Assembly: GCF_943192905.1 (NCBI RefSeq)
Contig: NZ_CALPCC010000003.1
Span: 61,688-125,687, forward strand
Reading direction: 5' to 3'
DNA: 64,000 nt
Origin: Adlercreutzia murintestinalis
Lineage (GTDB): Bacteria; Actinomycetota; Coriobacteriia; Coriobacteriales; Eggerthellaceae
Below are positions 41,018 to 51,896 of the stretch, piece after piece (the first letter of the stretch is position 1; every line of letters starts with the position of its first letter). The position numbers and the translations under genes are program-made. Below the pieces are notes generated by a model. It saw only the letters and a program-made list of their open reading frames with translations. It had not been told where the DNA came from and ran no database searches.

Positions 41018-42334
41018 ATGCTGCCTGGACACACGCTCGCGTTCCATCCGATCCCTCCCTGCGTTGATGCGGAGACGATCACGCACAAGGTTCTCCCGTG
41101 CCTGCTTGACATGGGGGAGAGCATGCTCATCGCCGGTGCCGACGTCAACTTGGTCGAGTTGTTGTTGCGCCGCGTGGGTCATGCCTATGGCGCCTACAAG
41201 ATGAATGTACTGGTCATCACGGCATCCATCATCGTCACCATGACGTTGCCCGATCGCCGGGAATATACCCAAACGCGGCGCATCGAAAACCCAGGGGAAA
41301 CGGATTTCGAGAAGCTGGAAGCTTTGACGCAGTTGTGCATGGACTGCTATAAGGACCCGTTGCCACCCGACGAGCTGCGAGCCCGCTTCGAGCAGATTCG
41401 CACAAAGCCGTTTCCGGCCACCTCACTCTACATCGGTGGCATCATAGCTGCGTCGAGTTTCGCGGTCTTTTTCGGGGGCTCGTGGGTGGATGCGGTGATG
41501 ACTGCGGTCTTTTCGATCGTGATCTGCTTGCTGCTGACCTACTTGAAGCCGATCACTCCCAATCTGATCGTGTTCAATTTCATGGCATGTGCTCTGGTGG
41601 GGCTTATGATCGGCGGTGTGGCGCATCTGATGCCGCAGATGTCGGTCGATATGGTTACCATTGGCGTCATCATACTGCTCGTGCCCGGTGTGGCCATGAC
41701 CAACGCAACGCGCGATATGATATCGGGCGATACGATATCGGGGGTCATGCGCTTCATCGAAAGCTTGCTCTTGGCAACAGCCATCGCGTTGGGATTCATG
41801 GCATCGCTTTGGGTGGCGGGCCTCTCCACGGGAGAGTTCGCGTCGACGGCGGCGCCCTTGATATCGCTTGCCGCCTGCGTGCCAGCCGCGTTTGGCTTTG
41901 CGCTGTTCTTCAACGTGCGCCGCTCTTTGCTGGCGTTGGCAACCATCGGCGGAGTGTGTACCTGGGGCATCTACTTGGTCATGAACGAGTATGTGATACA
42001 TGATGCGTTCATGCCCACCTTCATCGCTGCTATTTTTGCAGCAGTGCTCTCGCAGGTGGTCTCCAAGCAGTTGAAGGTTCCCGTGTCCGTCGTGTTCATC
42101 ACATCGGTCATCCCGCTGATTCCTGGCCGCGCACTCTATTTCACCATGAAATGCGCCCTGCTCGGCTCGTGGACGCAATGTGGAGAATTTGCGTTGCTCA
42201 CGTTACAGCCGGTTTTAGGCATCGCTCTTGGCATCAGTTTTGTATGGGCTATTGCTCGTACCTGGTCAAATTTCTGCCTGCACCGCGCCCGTGCGACTAA
42301 TACGATGGACGCGGGGCAGAAAGCGGATTCATAA
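41018..42334 (+). CDS. threonine/serine exporter family protein (ThrE-like)
   Basis: 438 residues. Two hydrophobic modules: the N-terminal ThrE domain (cytoplasmic start to about 250; MGESMLIAGADVNLVE is its signature) and the C-terminal ThrE_2 membrane half, so the exporter is a single fused chain. About ten membrane helices. Exports threonine, serine or related small amino acids by proton motive force in the characterised member. Start ATG 41018 directly after the TSCPD stop. Confidence 0.9.
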   Translation: MLPGHTLAFHPIPPCVDAETITHKVLPCLLDMGESMLIAGADVNLVELLLRRVGHAYGAYKMNVLVITASIIVTMTLPDRREYTQTRRIENPGETDFEKLEALTQLCMDCYKDPLPPDELRARFEQIRTKPFPATSLYIGGIIAASSFAVFFGGSWVDAVMTAVFSIVICLLLTYLKPITPNLIVFNFMACALVGLMIGGVAHLMPQMSVDMVTIGVIILLVPGVAMTNATRDMISGDTISGVMRFIESLLLATAIALGFMASLWVAGLSTGEFASTAAPLISLAACVPAAFGFALFFNVRRSLLALATIGGVCTWGIYLVMNEYVIHDAFMPTFIAAIFAAVLSQVVSKQLKVPVSVVFITSVIPLIPGRALYFTMKCALLGSWTQCGEFALLTLQPVLGIALGISFVWAIARTWSNFCLHRARATNTMDAGQKADS

Positions 42335-42403
42335 CCGGGAACGCACAGGGTGTATCCGGTGCGGCATGCAGGTCGTTTCGCAGATACGAGCAAGGAGAGA
42401 GGC

Positions 42404-43597
42404 ATGATCGACTACGATACTGTCGAAGAGGCGCTCGCTGAACTGCGCGCAGGACGCGTTATCTTATGTACGGACGATCCCGATCGTGAAGACGAGGGGG
42501 ACATGATCTGCGCGGCCGAGTTCGCGAGCACGGAAAACGTGAATCTGATGGCGCGCGAAGCATGCGGGCTCATTTGCATGCCGATATCCAAGGAGAAGGC
42601 GGCTCAGCTTCATTTGCGCCAGATGGTGCGTGACAATACCGACAATCATGAAACGGCGTTCACCGTATCGGTGGATTACGTGGATACTACGACGGGCATC
42701 TCCGCCGAAGAGCGGGGGCTCACCGCGCGCAAGCTGGCCGAACCTGATGCGCGTCCTGAGCAATTCAGGCGCCCAGGCCATATGTTTCCGTTGGTAGCGC
42801 GCTCAGGTGGCGTGCTCGAGCGCAACGGCCATACCGAGGCGACCGTCGACCTCATGCGTTTGGCTGGCCTTCAAGAAGCAGGTCTGTGCTGTGAGGTAAT
42901 GCGCGAGGACGGCCAGATGATGCGCGCGCCCGAACTCGCTTTGATGCGCGATCGCTTGGGGCTCAAGATGATCAGCATCAAGGCGCTCCAGGAGTACCGC
43001 AAGCGTCACGATACGTTGGTGGAGTGCGTAGCCCGCACGAAACTTCCCACCGTGCACGGCGATTTTGAAGCCTGCGCATACGTGAATCGCCTCAATGGCG
43101 AGCATCATGTGGCGCTGGTGAAGGGAGACATCGGCGCGGGAGAAGAGGTGCTCGTGCGCGTTCACTCCGAGTGCTTGACCGGAGATGCGTTCGGGTCGAT
43201 GCGCTGCGATTGCGGCGAGCAGCTGGCAGCAGCGATGGATGCGGTGCAAGCAGAGGGGCGCGGTATCGTGCTGTACATGCGCCAAGAGGGGCGCGGTATC
43301 GGACTGGTGAACAAGCTGCGCGCCTATGAGCTGCAAGACGATGGCCTTGATACGCTCGATGCGAACCTGGCGCTGGGTTTTCGCGGGGATGAGCGTGAAT
43401 ACTACATCGGCGCTCAAATCCTGCGCGATCTGGGTGTGCGCACCATGCGTTTGCTGACGAATAACCCTGATAAGGTCTATCAGCTTGAAGATTTCGGCAT
43501 CAGCATCACCGCGCGCGTGCCCATAGCAGCTGATCCGAACGAGTTCGATCGTCGGTATCTGGAGACGAAGAAGACTCGTATGGGCCATATGCTCTAG
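42404..43597 (+). CDS. ribBA: bifunctional riboflavin enzyme RibBA
   Basis: 397 residues. N-terminal DHBP synthase (DPDREDEGDM near 25-34, FRRPGHMFPL) fused to C-terminal GTP cyclohydrolase II (zinc cysteines in HSECLTGDAFGSMRCDCGEQL, about 251-271, and YMRQEGRGIGL). Supplies both starting compounds for riboflavin. RBS GGAGAGAGG before ATG 42404. No ribD, ribE or ribH here and no FMN riboswitch core upstream. Confidence 0.96.
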   Translation: MIDYDTVEEALAELRAGRVILCTDDPDREDEGDMICAAEFASTENVNLMAREACGLICMPISKEKAAQLHLRQMVRDNTDNHETAFTVSVDYVDTTTGISAEERGLTARKLAEPDARPEQFRRPGHMFPLVARSGGVLERNGHTEATVDLMRLAGLQEAGLCCEVMREDGQMMRAPELALMRDRLGLKMISIKALQEYRKRHDTLVECVARTKLPTVHGDFEACAYVNRLNGEHHVALVKGDIGAGEEVLVRVHSECLTGDAFGSMRCDCGEQLAAAMDAVQAEGRGIVLYMRQEGRGIGLVNKLRAYELQDDGLDTLDANLALGFRGDEREYYIGAQILRDLGVRTMRLLTNNPDKVYQLEDFGISITARVPIAADPNEFDRRYLETKKTRMGHML

Positions 43598-43653
43598 GAG
43601 ATCGGCCCATACCCCTCGACGATGCTATGCGCTCGCTGTCAGCCGACGCTCGC

Positions 43654-45009
<1,356 letters not shown>

Positions 45010-45010
45010 C

Positions 45011-45016
45011 TATAAT
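45011..45016 (+). promoter_or_regulatory. -10 of the glycosyltransferase gene
   Basis: TATAAT 44 bp before GTG 45060; no strong -35 hexamer. Confidence 0.5.
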
Positions 45017-45059
45017 CGAGCCGTTTGCGTCACTTCTGCAGTTCGGATTAAGGAGAATC

Positions 45060-46379
45060 GTGATCGAAATGCTCGCCGAGTCGATGGCCCGGCTCTCTTT
45101 CGTTGACACGTTCAACTTCTGCGTTTTTCTTGCATTCACGTGCTGCTATACCTATCAGCTGTTCTACGTGTTCGTGGTATTGACCCGCAAAGCGCCTGTC
45201 GCGCGCGCCCAGCGCGACCATAAGTTCGCCGTGCTCATCGCAGCGCGCAACGAATCGGCGGTTATCGGGGACCTGATTCGCTCGATTCGCGCTCAGAATT
45301 ATCCCGCTCACTTGATCGACATCTTCGTGATCGCCGATAATTGCACCGACAATACCGGCGAGATCGCACGCAGTCACGGCGCGCAGGTGTACACGCGCAA
45401 CAATAAGGAGCAGATCGGGAAGGGCTATGCGCTCGACCACGGTCTGAAGGCCATCTGGCGCGATCATCCGCATGATGACTACGAGGCGTATTTCGTCTTC
45501 GATGCCGACAACGTGTTGGATGCGAATTACTTCCGCGAGATGAACGCGACCTTCGATGCGGGTGCGAAGGCATCTACCAGTTATCGCAATTCCAAGAACT
45601 TCGGTTCGAACTGGATATCAGCAGGATACGGCGTTTGGTTCATGCGCGAGGCGAAGTTCCTCAATCAGGCCCGTCTGACCCTGAACACCTCAGCCGCGGT
45701 CTCAGGTACCGGCTTTTTCATCGCGGCGGATATCTTGAAGGCGGCTGGCGGATGGAAATGGCATCTGCTGACCGAAGACATCGAGTTTTCCGCTTCATCC
45801 ATCGCCGATGGCGTGCGCATCGCATATTGTCCCACGGCGGTGTTCTATGACGAGCAACCCACCACGTTCCGCGAATCGTGGAACCAGCGTTTCCGCTGGG
45901 CAAAGGGCTTCTATCAGGTGTTCGGGCGCTATTCTGGGCGCCTGGTGAAGGGCATCTTCACGAATCCGCGCGGATACCGTTTCGCTTGCTACGACATGCT
46001 CATGACGCTTGCGCCGGGCATGCTGTTGTCCATCATCACCATTACCCTCAATGCGGTCATCGTGGTGCTCGCTTTGACTGGCGTGATGACTACGGGCGTT
46101 GCCATCATGAGCTCGCTTTCGAGCATCTTCTTCTGTCTGTTCAACTACGTCATGTTCATGTTCGTCTATGGTGTGCTCACCACCTTTGTCGAATGGAACA
46201 AGATACACACGTCAACCGCGCGCAAGATCGGCAGCATGTTCACCTTCCCCTTGTTCATGCTCACCTACATTCCCATCGCGCTGGTCGCACTGGTGAAGAA
46301 GTGCACGTGGAAGCCTACGGCGCATACCATCTCGGTTGACGTTTCCGAATTCGCCGAATTGAAGAAGCAACAGGCTTGA
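45060..46379 (+). CDS. membrane family-2 glycosyltransferase
   Basis: 439 residues. One N-terminal helix, the GT2 domain (about 55-290), and about four C-terminal helices. Motifs: AARNESAVIGDLI, the DAD metal-binding triplet in FDADNVLD, the TED acceptor block in LLTEDIEFS and QRFRWAKG (QxxRW), the set typical of processive beta-glycosyltransferases of the hyaluronan/chitin/poly-GlcNAc type. Start GTG 45060 with AGGAG 4 bases upstream; ATG 45069 is possible. Product unknown, perhaps a surface polysaccharide. Confidence 0.9.
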   Translation: MIEMLAESMARLSFVDTFNFCVFLAFTCCYTYQLFYVFVVLTRKAPVARAQRDHKFAVLIAARNESAVIGDLIRSIRAQNYPAHLIDIFVIADNCTDNTGEIARSHGAQVYTRNNKEQIGKGYALDHGLKAIWRDHPHDDYEAYFVFDADNVLDANYFREMNATFDAGAKASTSYRNSKNFGSNWISAGYGVWFMREAKFLNQARLTLNTSAAVSGTGFFIAADILKAAGGWKWHLLTEDIEFSASSIADGVRIAYCPTAVFYDEQPTTFRESWNQRFRWAKGFYQVFGRYSGRLVKGIFTNPRGYRFACYDMLMTLAPGMLLSIITITLNAVIVVLALTGVMTTGVAIMSSLSSIFFCLFNYVMFMFVYGVLTTFVEWNKIHTSTARKIGSMFTFPLFMLTYIPIALVALVKKCTWKPTAHTISVDVSEFAELKKQQA

Positions 46380-46483
46380 GAGCGTTCGCGCGCGCCTGAG
46401 CATAACCCAGCTTCCTCAGTGCTTGAATCGCTGTGTGTCTCCAGTATGCTACCCAGACATGGCGCAAATGCAGGGAATTGCGC

Positions 46484-47227
46484 TCAATCAAGGACGCGAC
46501 AGAAGGTGGTAGCGAACACCTGCTGGATGCCCGCGCGTCGTAGTGTGGCGGCTGCCGCATAGAGGGTCGCGCCGGTCGTGCAGACATCGTCGAGCAGAAT
46601 TACGCGCGGCAAAGGCGGGATGGCGGGGCAGAGCTCGATCGCGTCAGCCATGTTCGCGAAGCGCTCTGCGCGCGTGAGGGCACGTTGATCGATGCTTTTG
46701 GGGCGCTCTAACAATCCAAGACAATCGCATCCCAGCATAGCGGCGGTAAGATTGGCGAGTTCGCGAGCGTGATCGAATCCGCGTCGCCTCATCGAGGCTT
46801 TCGTGTCGGGTACGAAGGTGAGCGCGCTGGGTTGGTCAAGCCATGCGGGCGGCACGCATAAGGCGATGCTCTTCGCGATCGTGCGCGCGAGACGCCGCTC
46901 TCCTTGATCCTTGTAGGTTTTCACGATCCTTCGCGTGGCGTCATCGGCGATGAAGGTGCTGGTCAGACCGTCCAGGGGAAAGCGCGACAGATTCGCAGCG
47001 GCGAGCACGGTAGCGTTGCATTCGGTGCATTGGACGCGCCCGTAGGGGGCACCGCATGTTGGACAGGCCAGGCACTGGTCGATAGAGGGCAGCTTACGCG
47101 CGCAGTCGGCGCAGAGCAGCTCTCCGGGCACATCGCATACCGCGCAGCGCGTCGGCCAGATCGTCTCGGCCGCCACATCCGCTGCGAAGGCGAGCGCGGT
47201 TCTCAGTTTGAGGCGAAGATCATCCAT
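46484..47227 (-). CDS. comF: ComF-family phosphoribosyltransferase-like protein
   Basis: 247 residues. N-terminal double-zinc region (CAVCDVPGELLCADC and CPTCGAPYGRVQCTEC, about 29-69) and a C-terminal PRTase-like domain with VILLDDVCTTGATL. ComF proteins take part in DNA uptake or purine-type salvage; the catalytic loop is complete. Start ATG 47227 has only a weak RBS. Convergent with the glycosyltransferase; a small GCGCAA/TTGCGC stem (46462-46483) lies between the stops. Confidence 0.88.
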   Translation of the reverse strand: MDDLRLKLRTALAFAADVAAETIWPTRCAVCDVPGELLCADCARKLPSIDQCLACPTCGAPYGRVQCTECNATVLAAANLSRFPLDGLTSTFIADDATRRIVKTYKDQGERRLARTIAKSIALCVPPAWLDQPSALTFVPDTKASMRRRGFDHARELANLTAAMLGCDCLGLLERPKSIDQRALTRAERFANMADAIELCPAIPPLPRVILLDDVCTTGATLYAAAATLRRAGIQQVFATTFCRVLD

Positions 47228-47280
47228 GCATCGATCATAGCGTTGCTCTCTGGTGTGGATGACGCATGGGTTTGGACGAA

Positions 47281-47305
47281 ATCTGACGTGCATCTGACGT
47301 ATAAT
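47281..47305 (+). promoter_or_regulatory. promoter of the structured RNA, with direct repeats
   Basis: TATAAT (47300-47305) preceded by two copies of ATCTGACGT (47281-47289, 47292-47300), 11 bp apart or one helical turn. The direct repeat may be an activator site replacing the -35. Confidence 0.55.
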
Positions 47306-47311
47306 GCACAG

Positions 47312-47554
47312 ATGACTTCCCGGGTCTGTAGCTGCGGGGCGCTCACGCGTCCCAAGCCCATGGCAGATGCGGTCAAAAGGGTCCACGTAAGGCAGTGCGC
47401 AGCGCTGCTGAGCATGGCGTATTCTAGAAGTAAGACGCACCGCCCGGTACGACATTCCGCCACATGGTGTGGCGGCGGGCGAGAGGCCCAAGCGGAAACG
47501 CGCAAGTCCAGTGCGCGAGTGTGGGGGCAAAGGCTAGGTCAGCCGGGAAGTGCT
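47312..47554 (+). ncRNA. structured non-coding RNA or long riboswitch-like leader
   Basis: About 243 nt framed by a closing stem: ACTTCCCGG (47315-47323) with CCGGGAAGT (47543-47551). Inside are at least six stems: TAGCT/GGCTA next to P1; GGGGCGC/GCGTCCC (47336-47353); GCAGTG/CGCTGC (47392-47408); GCGT/ACGC (47417-47438); an 8-bp perfect CCGCCACA/TGTGGCGG (47457-47475) within CGCCCG/CGGGCG (47441-47481); and GCGC/GCGC (47500-47516). A consensus -10 lies 7 bp before the 5' end. I find no RNase P, tmRNA, SRP, 6S, cobalamin, T-box or c-di-AMP core. The downstream lipoprotein starts 39 nt after it, so it could be cis-acting or an independent RNA. Confidence 0.55.
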
Positions 47555-47592
47555 GGATGCGGCCATGTATCGCCGCCGGAAGGAAGAAGTCT

Positions 47593-48495
47593 ATGAAGTG
47601 TGTACGCATTGCGGCTGCTGTTGTGTTGTCCATCATGATGACGATGGCTCTTGCGGGCTGCGCGAGCAACGATTACAAGCCGGAGCTCGGCTCGCCTCAA
47701 GTGGAGCCGCCCACCATTGGCGAGGAGGGCACGCTGCGCGTCGGCGTGAACACCAGCAAGTCTCCCTTGGCCGGTATGGGCAACGATCGCATCATCGGCA
47801 TCGATGTGGATATCGCGGCGGCTCTCGCGGACGAGCTGGGGTTGAAACTGTCGCTTGAAGATGTGGGGACGAGCCCCGATACCGCCCTCGAAGAGGGTAG
47901 CGTCGACATCGTGATGGGCATCGATAAGTCTGACTCCGATGCGGGCTTCTGGTTGTCTGCGGAGTATCTGCCCACCGGTGTTGCCGTATTCGCGACAGAA
48001 GGGTCGAATGCCGCTGTTCCCAAGAAGGATGACGGCTCGAAGATCGCCGCGCAGGTCTCGTCGAAGAGCGCATGGGCGGTCACCAATGCGTTTGGCGATA
48101 GCGCGCTCGAATCGGCGAACGATCTGAGCAGCGCCATCTCAGAGCTCGCCTCCGGGCAGGTTGACTATCTTGCCTCAGATGCGGTCATCGGCATGTATGC
48201 CGCTAATCGTGCAGGCACCCCGGTGGAGATCGTTGCGCTCATCGATTCTGCCAGCGGCTATTGCATCGGCGCCTCATCGGAGAACATCGCGCTTCAAAGT
48301 GCCGTTGCCGATGCGCTCTCAACCTTGCTGAACAATGGCACCATCGGGGTCATCGAGCAAAAGTGGCTCGGTTCGCTGCTCGATCTGAGCACCACGCCGA
48401 CCGCAGAGGTCACGCCTGAGAAGACCGATAACGCCGATGAACCCACAGGGGATGCGGATGCCACCGCGCAATCATCCGCAGCGACAGCGGCGTAG
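47593..48495 (+). CDS. solute-binding lipoprotein of amino-acid ABC type
   Basis: 300 residues. Lipoprotein signal peptide with lipobox ALAGC (Cys at about 22). The family-3 substrate-binding fold is clear: GTLRVGVNTSKSPL, GIDVDIAAALADELG and the hinge-return VIEQKWLG. A Thr/Asp-rich tail follows. Binds an amino acid or related compound outside the membrane. No ABC permease or ATPase is near. Start ATG 47593 with GGAAGGAAG; the longer frame to 47464 runs through the structured RNA. Confidence 0.9.
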   Translation: MKCVRIAAAVVLSIMMTMALAGCASNDYKPELGSPQVEPPTIGEEGTLRVGVNTSKSPLAGMGNDRIIGIDVDIAAALADELGLKLSLEDVGTSPDTALEEGSVDIVMGIDKSDSDAGFWLSAEYLPTGVAVFATEGSNAAVPKKDDGSKIAAQVSSKSAWAVTNAFGDSALESANDLSSAISELASGQVDYLASDAVIGMYAANRAGTPVEIVALIDSASGYCIGASSENIALQSAVADALSTLLNNGTIGVIEQKWLGSLLDLSTTPTAEVTPEKTDNADEPTGDADATAQSSAATAA

Positions 48496-48573
48496 TCGTC
48501 CGCACATCGATTCAACGCAGAGAGCACGATGCGGATGCGCGGGTCAGTGCTGCGTTCGAGCAAGGAGTAAGAC

Positions 48574-51483
48574 ATGGTAGGAGATATCGCCGAGCAGGCG
48601 GCATCGCACGGATTCCGCCTCATTGAAAGCCAGCGCGTTGACGAGCTTGAGGGAAGCGCGCATCGCATGGTGCACATGGCATCGGGTGCCAAGCTGCTGC
48701 TTTTGCGCAACAGCGATGAGAACAAGGCATTCGCCATCACCTTCAAAACGCCTGCTGCTGACAACACAGGCGTTTTCCATATCCTGGAGCACTCGGTGCT
48801 CTGCGGGTCTGATAAATTCCCGGTGAAAGAGCCCTTTGTGGATCTACTGAAAGGCTCCATGCAAACGTTTCTGAACGCGATGACCTTTCCGGATAAGACG
48901 ATGTATCCGGTGGCGTCCACGAACGATCAAGACCTCATGAACCTGATGGATGTCTACATGGATGCCGTATTCCATCCGCGTCTCTATCATACTCCGGCTA
49001 TTTTCCAGCAAGAAGGATGGCATTATGAGGTGGGCGAAGATGATGAGGGCGCACCACAGCTGACCTATAACGGCGTGGTGTTCAACGAGATGAAAGGGGC
49101 GCTCTCCGATCCGGATTCGGTGCTCTACGATACGCTTTCGGCAGCGCTTTTCCCGAATACCACCTACCGCTTCGAGTCGGGCGGAGAACCAGAGGCCATC
49201 GTCGATCTGACCTATGAGGCGTTCCTTGAGCAGCATCGCCGTCATTATCGGCCCGATAACAGCTATATCGTGCTCTATGGCGATCTCGATATCGAACGCG
49301 TGCTCGGCTTTCTCGACGAAGAGTATCTAGCCCCGCTCGCAGCGACCGGCGCTTGCACGGGGGAAGCGATCGCCATCGCGCATCAAGCGCCTGTGGTGAG
49401 CATGGGTGTGACCAGGGAAATGTGCACGACACCTGAGAACGCATGCGCTGCGTGCGGGTTTGTCGTGGGAGAGGCGTCGGCGCGCGAGCGGCTGATCGCG
49501 GCCGATATCCTCGTCGACGCGCTTTTGGGCTCTAACGAGGCTCCGCTCAAGCGCGCTATCTTAGATGCGCGCATCGCTGACGATTGCATGGCCTATCTTG
49601 AGGACAGCGTAGCTCAGCCATTCGTGGTGGTGAGCGTCAAAGGGTCGCGCCCGGGTACCGTCCAAAAGCTCGCGAACATCGTCGAAGATACGTGCGGTCG
49701 TCTGATCGAAGAGGGTATCGACCCCGCGCTCATAGAAGCCTCGCTCTCGCATGCCGAGTTCGTGATGCGCGAGCACGATATGGGCTACGCTGATGGCGTG
49801 GTGTATGCCATGACCGCGATGTCCGGCTGGCTCTACGATGACGATGCGGCGCTTTCCTATCTTCGGTATGAAGACGTCTTCGCCGACTTGCGCGCGAAGC
49901 TCGCCACGGGTTACTTCGAGGAACTTGCGCGCAGCATCTTCATCACTAACGATCATTATGCCCAGGTTGAGGTCGTGCCGGTCGAAGGTGATGGGGATGC
50001 TGCGCTCCGCAAGCGTTTGGTGGCAGTTCAGGAGCGGATGGGTTCCTTGGAGCTCGAGGAAGTGCAGCGCGCTGAGGCGGATCTGCGGGTGGCACAACTT
50101 GCCGCTGATAGCCCGCAGGCGCTGCTCACGCTTCCGCGGTTGCGCGTCGATCAGATCGGGGAGGCGCCAACGCGGCATCCGTTCGGGCTGGAACCGAGGG
50201 ATGGGCTTGAGGTGCTGCGCCATGAGGTGCCCTCGCATGGCATCGCGTATCCGTATCTGTACTTCGATCTGGGCTGCCTGACCTTCGATGAGCTGCCGTA
50301 TGCCGCCTTGTTGGCCATGTTGCTGGGGAAGCTGGATACTGCGCATCGCAGTGCAGCGCAGCTTGATCGGGATGTGCATGCCCAGCTTGGCAACCTCGGG
50401 TTTTTCTGCGAGGTGCACGAGCAGATGAAAGGGGATGGCTTTGCGGCGAAGTTCGTGGTGGCCACCTCGGCTCTTTCGGCGCATGCGGCTGATGCGGCAA
50501 CGATCGTCAGCGAGATCGTCCGCACTACGGATCTGACCGATCAGGAGAAGATGCGCGACATTCTCGTACAGCGTCGTGTTGCCATGGAGCAGGCGTTTGC
50601 CTCTGCGGGGCACACGACCGCTTTGCGCCGCGCCGTGTCGTACCATATTCCGGCGGCGTGTGTGCGCGAAGCGCTCGGCGGCGTTGATTTCTACCTCTTC
50701 CTCAAAGACCTCTTGGAGCATTTTGATGAGCGCGCCGCTGCATGCTCTGCGAAGCTTGCCGAAGTGGCGCACCGCCTCTTCTCAGAGGGTAATTGCCTGC
50801 TCTCCTTCACCGGTGCCACGAACGATCTGACGCGTTATCTGGGGGCTGCCGAGCCCTTTGCGGCGCACGGCTGTCCGCAGCGCTTGGTCGTTCCCGAACC
50901 GCAGGACAAGCGCGAAGGGCTCATTGTGCCAACCGATGTGTCCTATACTGCGCTCTCAGCGAGCTTGGCCTCGGTCGGCGGTGCCTACGGAGGTATCTGG
51001 CCCTTGATTTCGCGCGCGCTCACCTATGGGTATCTGTGGCAGGAAGTCCGCGTGCTGGGCGGCGCGTATGGCACTGGATTCAGCGTTTCGGCAACGGGAA
51101 CCGCGAGCTTCCATTCCTATCGCGACCCGCACCTCGATGAGACGGTAGCGCGTTTCGCGGGATCAGCGGCGTGGCTGGCCGATCTGTCCGTGCAGCCTGA
51201 GGAATTCGCGGGCTACGTCGTGAGCTCGGTCGCGGGCATGGACGCTCCTTTGAAGGCGCGCGAGCGCATGCGCAAGCAAGATGCCATGTTCTTCTCGGGA
51301 TATACGCAGGATATGCGCGCTGAGGTGCGCGCGCAGTTGCGTGCAGCCCGAGAAGGCGAGGTGCGCGCACAGGCTGCCACTGTGGAGGCCCTCGTGAATG
51401 CGGGGCATCTCTGCTCGGTGGGAGGACGCGCGCTCCTTGCGTCCTCCGATGAGGGCCTTACGCTGGTCGATCTTGTTGGATAG
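48574..51483 (+). CDS. M16C metallopeptidase (presequence protease-like)
   Basis: 969 residues, near the size of PreP/Cym1 and its bacterial homologues. Inverted zinc motif H69-x-x-E72-H73 in FHILEHSVLCG, with a third ligand expected near GVVFNEMKGALSD (about 168-180). Four homologous half-domains form a closed chamber that degrades unfolded peptides. The M16C_assoc region is around 460-700. No signal peptide, so cytoplasmic. RBS AAGGAG before ATG 48574. Confidence 0.93.
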   Translation: MVGDIAEQAASHGFRLIESQRVDELEGSAHRMVHMASGAKLLLLRNSDENKAFAITFKTPAADNTGVFHILEHSVLCGSDKFPVKEPFVDLLKGSMQTFLNAMTFPDKTMYPVASTNDQDLMNLMDVYMDAVFHPRLYHTPAIFQQEGWHYEVGEDDEGAPQLTYNGVVFNEMKGALSDPDSVLYDTLSAALFPNTTYRFESGGEPEAIVDLTYEAFLEQHRRHYRPDNSYIVLYGDLDIERVLGFLDEEYLAPLAATGACTGEAIAIAHQAPVVSMGVTREMCTTPENACAACGFVVGEASARERLIAADILVDALLGSNEAPLKRAILDARIADDCMAYLEDSVAQPFVVVSVKGSRPGTVQKLANIVEDTCGRLIEEGIDPALIEASLSHAEFVMREHDMGYADGVVYAMTAMSGWLYDDDAALSYLRYEDVFADLRAKLATGYFEELARSIFITNDHYAQVEVVPVEGDGDAALRKRLVAVQERMGSLELEEVQRAEADLRVAQLAADSPQALLTLPRLRVDQIGEAPTRHPFGLEPRDGLEVLRHEVPSHGIAYPYLYFDLGCLTFDELPYAALLAMLLGKLDTAHRSAAQLDRDVHAQLGNLGFFCEVHEQMKGDGFAAKFVVATSALSAHAADAATIVSEIVRTTDLTDQEKMRDILVQRRVAMEQAFASAGHTTALRRAVSYHIPAACVREALGGVDFYLFLKDLLEHFDERAAACSAKLAEVAHRLFSEGNCLLSFTGATNDLTRYLGAAEPFAAHGCPQRLVVPEPQDKREGLIVPTDVSYTALSASLASVGGAYGGIWPLISRALTYGYLWQEVRVLGGAYGTGFSVSATGTASFHSYRDPHLDETVARFAGSAAWLADLSVQPEEFAGYVVSSVAGMDAPLKARERMRKQDAMFFSGYTQDMRAEVRAQLRAAREGEVRAQAATVEALVNAGHLCSVGGRALLASSDEGLTLVDLVG

Positions 51484-51507
51484 GTGGGCGCGGGCGTCCA
51501 TTTCGCG

Positions 51508-51513
51508 TATAAT
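51508..51513 (+). promoter_or_regulatory. -10 of the small TM protein gene
   Basis: TATAAT 28 bp before ATG 51541, located 25 bp after the M16 peptidase stop; no clear -35. Confidence 0.5.
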
Positions 51514-51540
51514 CGGCAAACCACGGACAGGAAGCGGAGC

Positions 51541-51864
51541 ATGGCCGACCGAGCAGACTTCAAGCATATCCGCGTTACCGGAGCCGACGATGATGTCGTG
51601 ATCGTTGCGGGGGCGCAAACAGAGGAAGCGGACCGAGCAGAGGCTGATCGTGCGCCAGCTGCATCGTCTGACGACCTCAGCGCCTCTTCGGAGAAAAGAG
51701 ATGCCGTTTGCGCGCCAGGGCCAGAAGCCTCTACAGGCGCATATCATCCGACAACGCTGGAAGATATAGCGGAATCGAAGATGTCAGTGACGCAGAAGGT
51801 CGTGATCGCATTGGCGGTGGCTGCGGTCATTGTATTTTTCGTGTGGCGTTTCGTGGCAGGATAG
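51541..51864 (+). CDS. small C-terminally anchored membrane protein, hypothetical
   Basis: 107 residues: an acidic, Ala/Asp/Glu-rich cytoplasmic part, then a short basic stretch and one C-terminal helix (about 84-105, VVIALAVAAVIVFFVW). No recognised family. RBS GGAAG plus GGAG before ATG 51541. Followed after 32 bp by another single-TM protein gene, possibly in the same operon. Confidence 0.7.
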   Translation: MADRADFKHIRVTGADDDVVIVAGAQTEEADRAEADRAPAASSDDLSASSEKRDAVCAPGPEASTGAYHPTTLEDIAESKMSVTQKVVIALAVAAVIVFFVWRFVAG

Positions 51865-51896
51865 ATTGACGGTCAAAACGAAGATGGGATGCAGAC

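Noticed and set aside
42335..42403. FMN riboswitch before ribBA
   Set aside because: The gap is 69 bp and lacks the AGGGGCAGGG-type core.
47520..47555. Resemblance to the cyclic-di-GMP-I riboswitch core (GCAAAG ... AGCCGGG)
   Set aside because: The intervening stem is too short and the upstream GGGCAAACC half is missing.
47530..47570. Resemblance to the SRP RNA apical motif (AGGTCAG.CCGG)
   Set aside because: The invariant GGAAGG-AGCAGC part is absent, and SRP RNA would be shorter.
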